Of a DNA stretch of 64,000 bases, positions 1 through 8,800 are shown piece by piece. The stretch lies in assembly GCA_963728365.1 (NCBI GenBank), contig CAVSJI010000001.1, forward strand, positions 620,001-684,000. Direction: 5' to 3'. How positions within the stretch are numbered: position 1 is the first letter of the stretch; every line of letters starts with the position of its first letter. The notes beneath the pieces are model-generated. The model was given only the letters and a program-made list of their open reading frames with translations, searched no databases and had not been told where the DNA came from. The position numbers and the translations under genes are program-made. The stretch is from VRUE01 sp963728365 (lineage in GTDB: Bacteria; Actinomycetota; Thermoleophilia; Solirubrobacterales; 70-9).

Positions 1-1170
1 CAGGCCGAGCGGGCCCGCGCCGAGATCGGCGAAACGCTGCAGCGCGGCCTGCTCCCCCCGCCGCTGCCCGACCTGCCCGGCTGGTCGGTTGCCGCGATGT
101 ACAGGCCGGCGGGGGCCGAGAACGAGGTCGGCGGCGACTTCTACGACCTCTTCCGCGTGCCGGGCGGCTGGATGCTGGTGGTCGGCGACGTCACCGGCCG
201 CGGCGCCCGCGCCGCCTCGATCACCGCCGTCGCCCGCTACACGCTGCGCACCGCGGCGGTGATCACCGACGATCCGCTGGTCGCCCTGCAGACGCTCAAC
301 CGGGCGCTGCTCTCCCGCGGCGACGCGGCCCTCTGCAGCCTCGCCGCGATCACGCTCAGCGAGGACCCCTCCCAGCCGGTGCGCCTCGCGGTCGCCGGCC
401 ACCCCCCGCCCCTGCTGCTCGACGGCGAGGCGGTGGTCGAGGCCCTGCAGCCCGGCCCGATCCTCGGCGCCTTCGAGGACGTCGAGTGGCAGATGCACAC
501 GGTCCCGGTCGCGCCCGGCCAGGAGCTGGTGATCGTCACCGACGGGATCGCCGAGGCCCGCGGCCCCGAGGAGCGCTTCGGAGAGGAGCGCCTGCGCGCC
601 CAGCTGAGCGGCGTCGGCAACCCGGCGCAGGCGCTGCAGCGGCTCGAGGGCTCGCTGCGCGCCTTCACCGGCCGGCCGCTGGAGGACGACGTCGCGGCGC
701 TCGCCCTGGCGCGCTCGCCGGCCGACAACGGCGCCGTCCTGGTCAGCGACGGCAGCGTCGAGCACGAGCTGATCGAGCGCCTGTACGAGTCCTTCAACCA
801 CCGCGACGAGGCCTGCATCGTCGAGCTCTGCGACGAGCAGATGGAGTTCTTCCCGGTGGTCACCGCCGAGGCGGTCGGCCGCGAGGCGCCCTACTCGGGC
901 CGCGCCGGGCTGCGCGACTACCTCGCCGACGTCGCCGGCCTCTGGGAAGAGCTGCGCATCGCCCTGGACCGGGTCGAGGTCCGCGGCGGCACGGCGCTGG
1001 TGCGCGGCCGGGCCTACGCCCGCAGCCGCGAGCTCGGCATCAGCGACACCCCGGTGGCCTGGATCTGGGAGATCCGCGACGGCCGCTTCACCCGCGGCGA
1101 GGTCTTCCCCGACCCAGAAGAGGCAACCGCCTCCTTCACCCAGCGCGCGGAACCCCAGGGCGCGGCCTGA
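1..1170 (+). CDS. PP2C-type (SpoIIE/RsbU-like) phosphatase with C-terminal SnoaL-like domain, 5' truncated
   Basis: Probably a serine phosphatase of a partner-switching pathway that dephosphorylates an anti-sigma-factor antagonist. The frame is open from base 1 and already shows the family's entry motif (LQRGLLPPPLP, PGW) before the internal Met at 97, so the gene starts upstream of the window. Family motifs seen: VGGDFYD, GDVTGRG, TDGIAEAR and EDDVAALALAR, covering the manganese-binding acidic residues. After residue 240 (counting from the internal Met) a second domain resembles SnoaL/NTF2-like folds (LIERLYESFNHRD, then WIWEIRDGRF). The fusion is seen directly; its role, perhaps ligand sensing, is inferred. 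A SigF-like sigma factor lies at 14.1 kb, but no anti-sigma gene is adjacent. Confidence 0.85.
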   Translation, partial: QAERARAEIGETLQRGLLPPPLPDLPGWSVAAMYRPAGAENEVGGDFYDLFRVPGGWMLVVGDVTGRGARAASITAVARYTLRTAAVITDDPLVALQTLNRALLSRGDAALCSLAAITLSEDPSQPVRLAVAGHPPPLLLDGEAVVEALQPGPILGAFEDVEWQMHTVPVAPGQELVIVTDGIAEARGPEERFGEERLRAQLSGVGNPAQALQRLEGSLRAFTGRPLEDDVAALALARSPADNGAVLVSDGSVEHELIERLYESFNHRDEACIVELCDEQMEFFPVVTAEAVGREAPYSGRAGLRDYLADVAGLWEELRIALDRVEVRGGTALVRGRAYARSRELGISDTPVAWIWEIRDGRFTRGEVFPDPEEATASFTQRAEPQGAA

Positions 1171-1179
1171 GGCCGTCCG

Positions 1180-2466
1180 CTACGCAACAGGCGAAGCGGG
1201 ATCGACCACCCGGCCGGCGAAGAGAACCGCCCCCGTCCGGTCGTCGCGCAGGAAAAACAGAAACGGGCGGTTGGCGTTGAAGGCGACCGCGTCGCGAGGG
1301 CGAACCCCCCGCGACTTGGCTATGGCGACCACCGTCGCAGCGGCGGCGACAGTTCCTTTCTCATCGAGGCTGAAGTCAGCGGCGTGCTTGACGAGGGCGA
1401 TCTTCAGCGACGCTCCCGCCATGATGCGCGAGAAGTCCGCCGCTTCGCCGAAGGCGGTGGGCATTCCTAGCCTCTCCAAGGCCGCCTTTAGTTCGATGTC
1501 CGTGTTCAAGTGGAAGCGGGGGAGGCTGAGGGTCACCGCTCTCGCCGACAGGCCGCGCGCGATCCGAGCCAGACTCCGACCGTCGAGCCGGTGCTGGAGC
1601 GAGCCGAGGCGCTGCCCGACCGGCAGCACGACCATCAGCGAAAGCGTCGAGGATCGGTACGGCAGCGCCACCGCCCGGTAGCCGGGCCCAGCGCCGTACG
1701 GCAACGACTCGGCCTCGTGCATGAACTCGACGGTGGTCTTCCCGGCGGCCTTGTAGAAGGCGCCCGGCCTGGTCTCGCTCGACTTGAAGGGATGCTTCCA
1801 GGTCGCGTTGAGATAGACGGCGTTGGCCAGCGCAAGCACCATTCCCTCGGGCAGCTGTTCAAGAATCCGCGGAATCCGCCCTTCGGTGCGATCGCTCACC
1901 CAACCGTTGATCGCATTGAGGGCGCCAGCCGGGTCGCCCGCGAAGTCGACCTCTTCCGGGGCGGCACCGAAGTGGCGAAGGGCCCCGGAGAGGAAGCCCG
2001 CCTCGAAAGGTGCCCCCTGCTGGAGGAACAGGCCGTTGGCGATCTCAACACGGGGCGGTTCGGGGTCCCCCGCAGCAGCCGCCGCTTGCCGGGCGAGAAT
2101 CGAACGCTGGAGGTTCCCGACGGCAGCGAAGACAGCGGGACTTTTCAGGTGCAACGTCTGCGCGATCTCCCTGGCAGTCCTCCCGACGGCACCCGTACCA
2201 GTCATCGCCAGCGCAGTCGCCACGCTGTCGGGCGACAGGACGAGGTTTCCGGGCCCCTGAGAACGCATCAGGTCCAGGCCGAATGCGCCTGTGGCAGTCG
2301 CCGGCGCAAGGGATGCCGATGAGGAGCCGGCGGGACGCTTCGATGCCTTGGCCGCGCCAGCGCTCGTCACACCACTGCCGGCGACGCCAGCCACCACCAC
2401 AACGCTGGCGATGCAAACCGCATCAGTGAGACGACGCGCGCAGACCAGTGACCACTGTGGAATCAT
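1180..2466 (-). CDS. Secreted serpin-family serine protease inhibitor
   Basis: A full-length serpin of 428 residues with an N-terminal hydrophobic stretch (IASVVVVAGVAGSGV), so probably exported. Serpins trap target proteases irreversibly when the reactive-centre loop is cut. Visible marks are the LANAVYLNATWKHPF segment, the inhibitory hinge DEKGTVAAAATVVAIA near residue 375, and the C-terminal NANRPFLFFLRD and GAVLFAGRVVDP strands. The small residues from P12 to P9 suggest a true inhibitor; P13 is Val where Glu is common. Counting from the hinge puts P1 near the K-S-R stretch, which would suit a trypsin-like target, but this is uncertain. It lies at the end of the minus-strand secreted-protein block whose giant member carries a trypsin-like domain. 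The ATG start has only a weak ribosome site. Confidence 0.88.
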   Translation of the reverse strand: MIPQWSLVCARRLTDAVCIASVVVVAGVAGSGVTSAGAAKASKRPAGSSSASLAPATATGAFGLDLMRSQGPGNLVLSPDSVATALAMTGTGAVGRTAREIAQTLHLKSPAVFAAVGNLQRSILARQAAAAAGDPEPPRVEIANGLFLQQGAPFEAGFLSGALRHFGAAPEEVDFAGDPAGALNAINGWVSDRTEGRIPRILEQLPEGMVLALANAVYLNATWKHPFKSSETRPGAFYKAAGKTTVEFMHEAESLPYGAGPGYRAVALPYRSSTLSLMVVLPVGQRLGSLQHRLDGRSLARIARGLSARAVTLSLPRFHLNTDIELKAALERLGMPTAFGEAADFSRIMAGASLKIALVKHAADFSLDEKGTVAAAATVVAIAKSRGVRPRDAVAFNANRPFLFFLRDDRTGAVLFAGRVVDPASPVA

Positions 2467-2508
2467 TCAGCGCCGATTATCGACTCATTGCACACTGGGA
2501 GGTCCGCG

Positions 2509-3588
2509 TTACCTTCTCGACCCTCGTCGAGCAACGACGCGAAAGCGAGCTGTCGAAAAAACACGAGATACGTCAGGCGCTCGTGTCCGCGCCCTGACCC
2601 GGAAAACATGCGGACCGACCCTCAAGTGTCTGTAGGTTCTCGGCGAGAAGCAGGGGCGGACGGGACTGCGATCCAATCTGCAGACAAATCGTACGGGCTC
2701 TTCGGCTTCCATTCCAAAGCGGAACGTCGCGAATCGCCTCGACGTCACCTTGCGTGGGCGCCGAGAGATGAAGGTCGCCAGGGGGACAGGACGCGGGGGC
2801 GAGGGCGTGACGCCGAGACCCTGAAGGTCCGCGATTTGGAAGCCGTGTGCGGCGTCGTCAGTAAGCCGCAGTTCTCCGACGACGAAGCCAGCAGTGGTTG
2901 CGGAGTAGGTGACTTGAATCGTGCAACTGGCACCAGGCGCAACACCCCCGCCGGGCTTGCATGTGCCCCCGACGATCGCAAAGTGACTGGCGTTATCTCC
3001 GACGAGTGAGATACCGGAGATCGAGAGGTCGGCGTCGCCTTCGTTGGTGACGGTGAGGACTTTTGGCAGCGATGCTCCTTCGCCCACCACGGCCGTCAGG
3101 CTTCCCATAGGAGAGAAGGAGACGATCGGGCCGATACCTCGGCCGATGAAGGTTGCGCTTGTGGGTGCCACTCGAGAGCTCGGATCGGTGAAGGTGATCG
3201 AGCCTTGTCGCAGACCCGGATAGAGAGGATTAAAGGTCACTTCTGCCTCGCACGCTTCGACCGGTACGAGGCTTGCCCGACTTGCGCAATCGCTTGCCGC
3301 AACACCGAAGCCGAAGGACAATGGTTCGCCGCCTGTATTCGAGGTCAGGACGACTTCCGGCGGCGGAAGTTCGACTTCACCAGTGTTGGTGAGAGTGAAC
3401 ACGGCCGGACTTGATGGTCCAGTTTGTGGAAACAGCTCTCCGAAGTCGTAAAAGGACGGTTCGACGGACCAGCTGGCCGTTGCAGCCATGGCGCCTGACG
3501 TGCCGCTGGTCAGGATTAGCATCGCCGCACCCAAAAGCACCTTGCTGGTCAGTCGCCACACACGGTCCATGCGTCGCCTACTCGTCAT
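2509..3588 (-). CDS. Secreted choice-of-anchor D domain protein
   Basis: Exported structural protein of about 359 residues. The chosen ATG (MTSRRRM...) is followed by a basic stretch and a hydrophobic signal peptide ending near SGAMAATA; the frame stays open upstream to 3810, but that part looks non-coding. Two immunoglobulin-like repeats follow with the choice-of-anchor D / ASPM-Hydin pattern: FDFGE-type opening, FTLTNTGEVEL, CEAEVTFNP, then VLTVTNEGDADLSISGISL and CTIQVTYS. The C-terminal 90 residues match the actinobacterial type of cysteine-containing Ig-like module (RFVCRLDRSPVRPC..., then GPHVFRVRARTRA). No enzymatic motif is seen. The role at the cell surface is inferred. An alternative ATG is at 3570. 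Confidence 0.75.
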   Translation of the reverse strand: MTSRRRMDRVWRLTSKVLLGAAMLILTSGTSGAMAATASWSVEPSFYDFGELFPQTGPSSPAVFTLTNTGEVELPPPEVVLTSNTGGEPLSFGFGVAASDCASRASLVPVEACEAEVTFNPLYPGLRQGSITFTDPSSRVAPTSATFIGRGIGPIVSFSPMGSLTAVVGEGASLPKVLTVTNEGDADLSISGISLVGDNASHFAIVGGTCKPGGGVAPGASCTIQVTYSATTAGFVVGELRLTDDAAHGFQIADLQGLGVTPSPPRPVPLATFISRRPRKVTSRRFATFRFGMEAEEPVRFVCRLDRSPVRPCFSPRTYRHLRVGPHVFRVRARTRAPDVSRVFSTARFRVVARRGSRR

Positions 3589-3676
3589 TGGTCGAGTCGT
3601 CTTTCTGGCCTTCGATTCGAAAAGTGGAAAGTGGCGTGAAGTACTCAGGCGTGCCGCACATACTCGCTCTCTTTCA

Positions 3677-4237
3677 TCACCCTGATGAGAACGGCCCTCC
3701 GGCCTCGCCCGGTTGACGAATCCTCTTGGCGTCTGGTGAATTATCTTGATGTCGAGGAGCGTGTAGATGGGGTAGGGAGACATCTTCTTCCCACATCGCC
3801 AGACAGCCACCGACGGCGATCCCGACGGCGGCCGCCAGAGCCAGGAAGATCGGGAATTGCGCCGTGCCTTCGATTGTGATGGTCGGTTCGACGATGAAGA
3901 TAGGCGGGTCGACGATCCGATAAAGGATCAGCAACGCAGAGACGAGGCCGAGGATTGCAACCATCGCATTGACCGGCATGGGAGGCTTGCGCACTGCGTT
4001 GCTGAGGCGCAGCGCTACCACAGCAAGCGCAGCGATGATCGTGATCACAAGAACGAACGGGATGTAGTCAAGCGCTTCCCAGGCGCTCTTCCCTGGCCCA
4101 CCGGCCTGAACGGCAAAAAGCAGGTTGGAAGTGTTAATGGCCTTGACGCCGAACCAGTGGAAGAACATGAAGACGAAGAGCAGGGTCGCCGAAACGCTAG
4201 AGATCCGCTCACCGTTGCTGAGTCTGCCTAGGTCCAC
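3677..4237 (-). CDS. Four-helix integral membrane protein of unknown function
   Basis: Not recognised. The 186-residue product has four hydrophobic segments: about residues 13-33 (ATLLFVFMFFHWFGV), 58-78 (IPFVLVITIIAALAVVAL), 90-108 (VNAMVAILGLVSALLILY) and 128-148 (FPIFLALAAAVGIAVGGCLAM), with a polar C-terminal tail. The GTG start is supported by a very strong ribosome site (AAAGGAGGT, 4246-4254) nine bases upstream. The start lies inside the 3' end of the upstream Ig-like gene, so the two are probably co-translated. Similar small four-helix proteins are common in actinobacteria without assigned function. It may belong to the same operon as the giant secreted protein upstream. Confidence 0.65.
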   Translation of the reverse strand: MDLGRLSNGERISSVSATLLFVFMFFHWFGVKAINTSNLLFAVQAGGPGKSAWEALDYIPFVLVITIIAALAVVALRLSNAVRKPPMPVNAMVAILGLVSALLILYRIVDPPIFIVEPTITIEGTAQFPIFLALAAAVGIAVGGCLAMWEEDVSLPHLHAPRHQDNSPDAKRIRQPGEAGGPFSSG

Positions 4238-4730
4238 CTACCACCACCTCCTTTCTTTGGCTCGGTTGAGCGACGACGTCGAAATCGTCGTACAGCCAGC
4301 GACCCCCCATGCCGTCATCGATCGACTTTCGAATCCGGTACTCCCCGACTTCGGCCGTGATCGGAATCGGCACTCTCTGCCACCGCCCACGGCTCGGTCG
4401 TTGTCGTATGCGTTGCCTGGTAAAGACCGTTGGGCTGAAGGGCGCAAGCTCCCACACGCCCGCCACGCATTGTTGGATGCTGTAATGCGCTCCGTAGGTG
4501 ATCGTCGGACCCTGCGAATTGTCGATTCTGACGTGCGTTGCCTGGCCTGCCGCGACGGATCCCGGGGCGACGACCAGCCTGACAGCTCGGCCATCCAGCG
4601 ACGGAACGCACGGCTGAGGCACAGCATTGGCCGAATCAGTCGTCGGCGAGGCGGCCGACATCAGCCCAACCGCTGCAAGAACTCCGATCCCCACGCATAT
4701 GACCATCACCATCAGCGGACGCACGGGCAT
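4209..4730 (-). CDS. Secreted Ig-like domain protein
   Basis: Predicted exported protein of 173 residues. It opens with a signal-like segment (PLMVMVICVGIGVLAAVGLM) and continues as one beta-rich domain with the pattern RLVVAPGSVAAGQATHVRI, a cysteine pair (VPQPC, IQQC) and a closing GEYRIRKSI ... RWLYDDFDV strand pair. The closing motif recurs in the damaged gene upstream (GQYRIKKVL ... TAYAYFKV), so the two are likely paralogues. I choose the ATG at 4730 because its first base overlaps the stop of the upstream frame (TGATG) and it has GGAGCGG upstream; a GTG at 4751 is possible. Function unknown; it may bind cell-wall or secreted partners. Confidence 0.6.
   Translation of the reverse strand: MPVRPLMVMVICVGIGVLAAVGLMSAASPTTDSANAVPQPCVPSLDGRAVRLVVAPGSVAAGQATHVRIDNSQGPTITYGAHYSIQQCVAGVWELAPFSPTVFTRQRIRQRPSRGRWQRVPIPITAEVGEYRIRKSIDDGMGGRWLYDDFDVVAQPSQRKEVVVGGPRQTQQR
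4246..4254 (-). promoter_or_regulatory. Strong ribosome binding site
   Basis: AAAGGAGGT on the minus strand, nine bases before the GTG at 4237. It decides the start of the membrane protein gene and is far stronger than most ribosome sites in this window. Confidence 0.7.
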
Positions 4731-5366
4731 CAGTTTACCGCTCCGTGACACTGCAACGATTGCCTCAGCATCGGTTCTTGTGACCTTCTACCGGGATCCC
4801 ATATGCACGCGCGGTAACAGGGCCAATCGGAAATTCTACGTATCCTTTCCCTTCCCGCGAATCGATAAACGGTTGGCCCTTTGCTGAAGCAGCGACCAGC
4901 AGTAATGGTGTAGCGCGTGTGCGCGACTTCACCGTTAGGCTTGGTCCTGACGGGTTCCGCGGCGTCCCAGCCCCGCCGTGCACTCGAATTAACTTTGAAG
5001 TACGCATATGCGGTGCGTCCCGAACTCCGATGCACCCCGCGCACTTCGAGTACCTTCTTGATGCGATACTGTCCTGCATCGGTTTCCGGCACCGTAAAGG
5101 ACTGGCAAGAAGTTGCGTGGCCGGCTGTGGCTCCTACTCTGATCGCCCGCCATGGCCCGTCTGGGAAACCAGGAGACATCTCCCAGCCCTGCGGAGTACG
5201 ACGGTAGTGATAGGGGCGACTCGCTTCCAGGCGTTCGATGCCCTCGCTCACGGTGATGTCACCGCTGCCCGAGAATGCCTTCTTTGCGGACTGGCGGCGC
5301 GGTGAGCGAGATGGAGCTGCCGTCATAGGAGGCGAAGATCGGGTGTTCGTCGTATGCAGACCTCAT
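4730..5366 (-). pseudogene. Frameshifted Ig-like domain gene
   Basis: Probably one gene broken by indel(s). An ATG at 5366 overlaps the stop of the lipoprotein gene (ATGA) and reads MRSAYDEHPIFASYDGSS, running to a stop at 5259. Near 5280, at an A/G-rich stretch, plausible coding moves to another frame (SGSGDITVSEGIERLEA ... QSFTVPETDAGQYRIKKVL ... RTAYAYFKV), which resembles the downstream Ig-like protein. That frame ends at 4730 in a TGATG overlap with the next start. Around 4870 a third frame (KGYVEFPIGPVTARAYGIPV, stop at 4765) also looks protein-like, so there may be a second shift. Couplings at both ends argue that the gene was once intact. A sequencing error cannot be excluded. Confidence 0.5.
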
Positions 5367-5797
5367 CGGGGCCAACGTCTCCTAGGAGGGGCGACACTGG
5401 CGTCATATATCACGCGCCCTGCCACATCTCGTTTAAGCGTTACTGTTCTGCTGACGCCAAGGCGTACACCCGCACAGGCAACATCAGTTGAACGCGTGAC
5501 AATCGTGAGCATCGCCGTGAGCAACACCTTGCTCGCGTGTTCCTCAATGCGAACGCGCTTGATATACGGCTTCGGCGATCCGCTGCAATAGCCCACGTCA
5601 CTGCGTATACGAAGAACCCTCCCATGCGGTTCGCCGCTGATCTTCCAGTGGACGGGTCTCAGTGCCGAAGAGTGACGGTGACTGGAGTCCATTGGGTTCT
5701 TCACCCCTTCACCGCCGGAGCTACAACCCAACAACACGGCTATCGTCAACAGAACACCGATGGCAGATCCGAGCTTTGGCGTTATCCGTGCATCCAT
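5363..5797 (-). CDS. Small lipoprotein, candidate partner of the giant secreted protein
   Basis: A 144-residue predicted lipoprotein. The N-terminus carries a hydrophobic segment and lipobox (SAIGVLLTIAVLLGCSS), so the mature protein should be anchored by the Cys at position 25. The remainder holds two further cysteines (VGYCSG, VACAGV) in a compact alternating beta pattern (KVLLTAMLTIVT, VSRTVTLKRDVAGRVIYD) and ends PPRRRWPR. The ATG lies only four bases after the stop of the giant protease-bearing protein, so the two are almost certainly co-translated. I do not recognise a named family. An immunity or tethering role for the protein upstream is inference from position alone. Confidence 0.7.
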   Translation of the reverse strand: MDARITPKLGSAIGVLLTIAVLLGCSSGGEGVKNPMDSSHRHSSALRPVHWKISGEPHGRVLRIRSDVGYCSGSPKPYIKRVRIEEHASKVLLTAMLTIVTRSTDVACAGVRLGVSRTVTLKRDVAGRVIYDASVAPPRRRWPR

Positions 5798-5801
5798 ACG
5801 C

Positions 5802-8800
5802 TCAGCCTCCTGTCATGATGTGCAGATTGTACATCTTGGCTGCCTGAAGCGCACCCACGTATACATCGCCGTGATTGTTCGGCGTATTTAGTAGCGGCTG
5901 CACCCAAGTGTAAGACCCTTGGCGCGCCCGCAGTATGCCAACGGCTGCACCAGTCTTTGGATCCCACACGGGCGACCCACTGTCACCTGCTACATTGCGT
6001 GCAGCAATCTGCACACTTCCAGCAGGTCGGGATCCCTCGTTGTACAGTTGCTTCCGAATTCCAACCACTTCACCGCACCGCACTCCGCCCGTATAGGCCC
6101 CTGAGAAACAGAGCTCTTGGCCTCGACGGGCTACCGCCGGCTTACCGAACTTTGGTCGATTACCATTGCGGCCAAAAATGTGTCTAGGAGCCAGTCCGGC
6201 ACTTTCGATCCGCACAGCCTCGGCGTCGACGATTCCCACGCCCTGTTCGAAGGCACTACGGGTGACTTCTCCTACTCGGTCCCATTGTTCCACGCCCCCT
6301 GTGCCTACATAGGGGCTGCGCCACACGGCAATGCCAACAGCATAGCAATGACCCGACGTAAGGAAGAAGGGCGCAACAATGGTCTCACCGTTGGACTTCT
6401 TTTGGCGTTGTTCGTAGGCACCGAAGCCAGCAGTACAACCTATCGGCCCCTCCTTATTAAGAATCCTGTCCCCGGCTAGCATTCTACCAGTTGTCCGGTT
6501 CCTTCCCGAGGAATATTCGGGGCGGTCCGGTTGGTAGATGACATCAATTCCATTGAGGCTGCCAAGGGCTTCAGTGAGCAGTGAAACTACTTGCGATGTA
6601 TCAGTCGTTCCAACCTTGACAATGTCCTCTTCGTATTCGACCCAGAATTCGGTGATCTCCGACTGTAGCGTTGCACTAACTTCAATGGCTTCCGCTACAG
6701 CATCTTCCTTTTCAACCAAGGCTACGGCAGATAGTCCTTGAGAAGCCAAGTAAGCAACCAAGCGATCTTGAGCCGGCGGGTCCATTGCTTCCTCAAAGGC
6801 TGCAAGATTGGTCGCAGGTTCGCTAGTGAAGCCAATTTCTATGATCCCGCCAGCCGAGTTATTGACGGAATAGCCCGCATACGTACTGGTGCGTTCAGCC
6901 GGCCCCCATTCCTCAAGCATTTTGCCGATGGATGCCACGTATCCCTCCCGATAGTCCATCTCGGCGGCATCAACCGACCTTAGCGGAGAGCCCCAGCGTT
7001 GATCCGTCGCCCGCGCCACTTCACCGGCCGGCGTATGCGGGTTATTCCAGTCGCCGATCAGGTCGAAGATCCGTTCGTCGATCGCGAGCTCGTTGCCTTT
7101 GAGGTCGAGGTCGAGTCCGAATTCTTCGCGGAAGCGCAGGACTTCGCTGAACCTCGGCGGTTCCTCGGCTTCGGGGTCCGGAGGCGGGGTGTAAGGGATG
7201 TTGACCCAGAATTTGGCGCTTTCGGTGTTGGGGACTTCTTCGGTGGATTCGACGCTGTCGGTGACGATCACTTCCAGGTAGAGGATCCCGGGCGGCCAGT
7301 TGGCGGTTTCGGTGACCCAAGGGTCTTCGACCGTTTTGCACTCCGTGCCTTCTTTTTCGTAGTCCTGTTCGCAGGTCTTTTCATCGACGAGCTGATTGCC
7401 ATTGGCGATGATTTCGATCGAGGCGATGCCTTCGACGGAATAGGCCTGGACGAGGAGCTCGTAGTCGCCAGGTTCGATCGGTCCGGGAGTTTCCTTGTTG
7501 GCGTAGAGGCTGCCGGAGAGGTTCTCGATTTCGGGCGGTTCCTGCTTGTTCCACCACTTCAGCACCGAGCCGTCGGGGGCGATGTCGTAGACCGTGATCG
7601 GGGCGCCTTCGGGGGACACGGTCGTGCGCCTTGGTTCCTCTTTGTAGCTGAAGTAGGTCGTCTTGGCTTCTTTGCCTTCGACCGAGACGGTCACCGCTTT
7701 GGCGCGACCGAATTCGTCGTATTTGACTTCGCCCCAGGTGCCGTTGGGCAGGGTGACCTTGGTCAACCGTTCTTCGGAGTCGTATTCGTATTGCGTTTCG
7801 CCCTTGAGGCCGTCGACGGCGGTCAGCATTTCGCCTTCGTGGCTGTAGGTGGTCACAGCTGGTTCTTCTTCTGGTTCCTCGATGACGTCGACACTGTCGA
7901 TGAGGCCCGCCGTCGTATCGACTTCGACCTTGGGGTCCTCTTCTCTCATAGAGGAGCTTTCTCCGCCGCTGGACGTGTATTCCGGATACCACGCCTGCAC
8001 CCGGCCGTTGCCGGAGTCCACGGCCAAGATGCCCCCGCCGGGGGCCGCGGCGACGCCGTAGGGCATGCTCAGCTGCCCTTCGCCGGAGCCTTCGGAGCCG
8101 AAGGAGCCCAGGTATTCCCCCGCGGGGCCGAAGCCCGCGACGCGGGAGTTGCCGTTGTCGGCGACCCAGACGTCGCCGCCGGCATCGATGGCGATGCCCG
8201 TCGGGTAGGAGAGCCGGTCTTCGCCCACGTCGCCGAAGGAGCCGAGTTCTTCGCCTTCGGGGCTGAACCGCTCGATCCGTTCGTAGTTGTTGTCGACGAC
8301 GTAGACGTCGCCCTGGGGGCCGACGGCTACGTTCCAGGGCCCTTCGGCTTCGAACTGGCCCAGGTATTCGCCGGAGGAGCTGAACTTCTCGACCCGTTGG
8401 TGTTCGAGGTCGGCGGCGTAGACGTCGCCTTCGGGGTCGACGGCTACCCCGAAGAGGAATTCCCCGAACTGGCCGTTGCCGGAGCCCGCTTCGCCGAAGG
8501 AGCCCAGGTATTCGCCGGAGGAGCTGAACTTCTCGACCCTCGAGCCTTCGAAGTCGGTGGCGTAGACCTCGCCTTCGGGGCCGACGGCTACGCCGGTGAC
8601 ACCTTCCTTGAACTGGCCGGGGCCGGTGCCTTTGGAGCCGAAGGAGGCGAGGTAGCGCCCGGAGGCGTCGAACTTCTCGATCCGGTTGTTGCCGTAGTCG
8701 GCGACGTAGACGTCGCCTTGGGCGTCGGTCGCGGCGCCGGTCGGGAGGGTGAGCTGGCCGTTGCCGGAGCCTTCGGAGCCGAAGCTGAAGGCGTAGGCGG

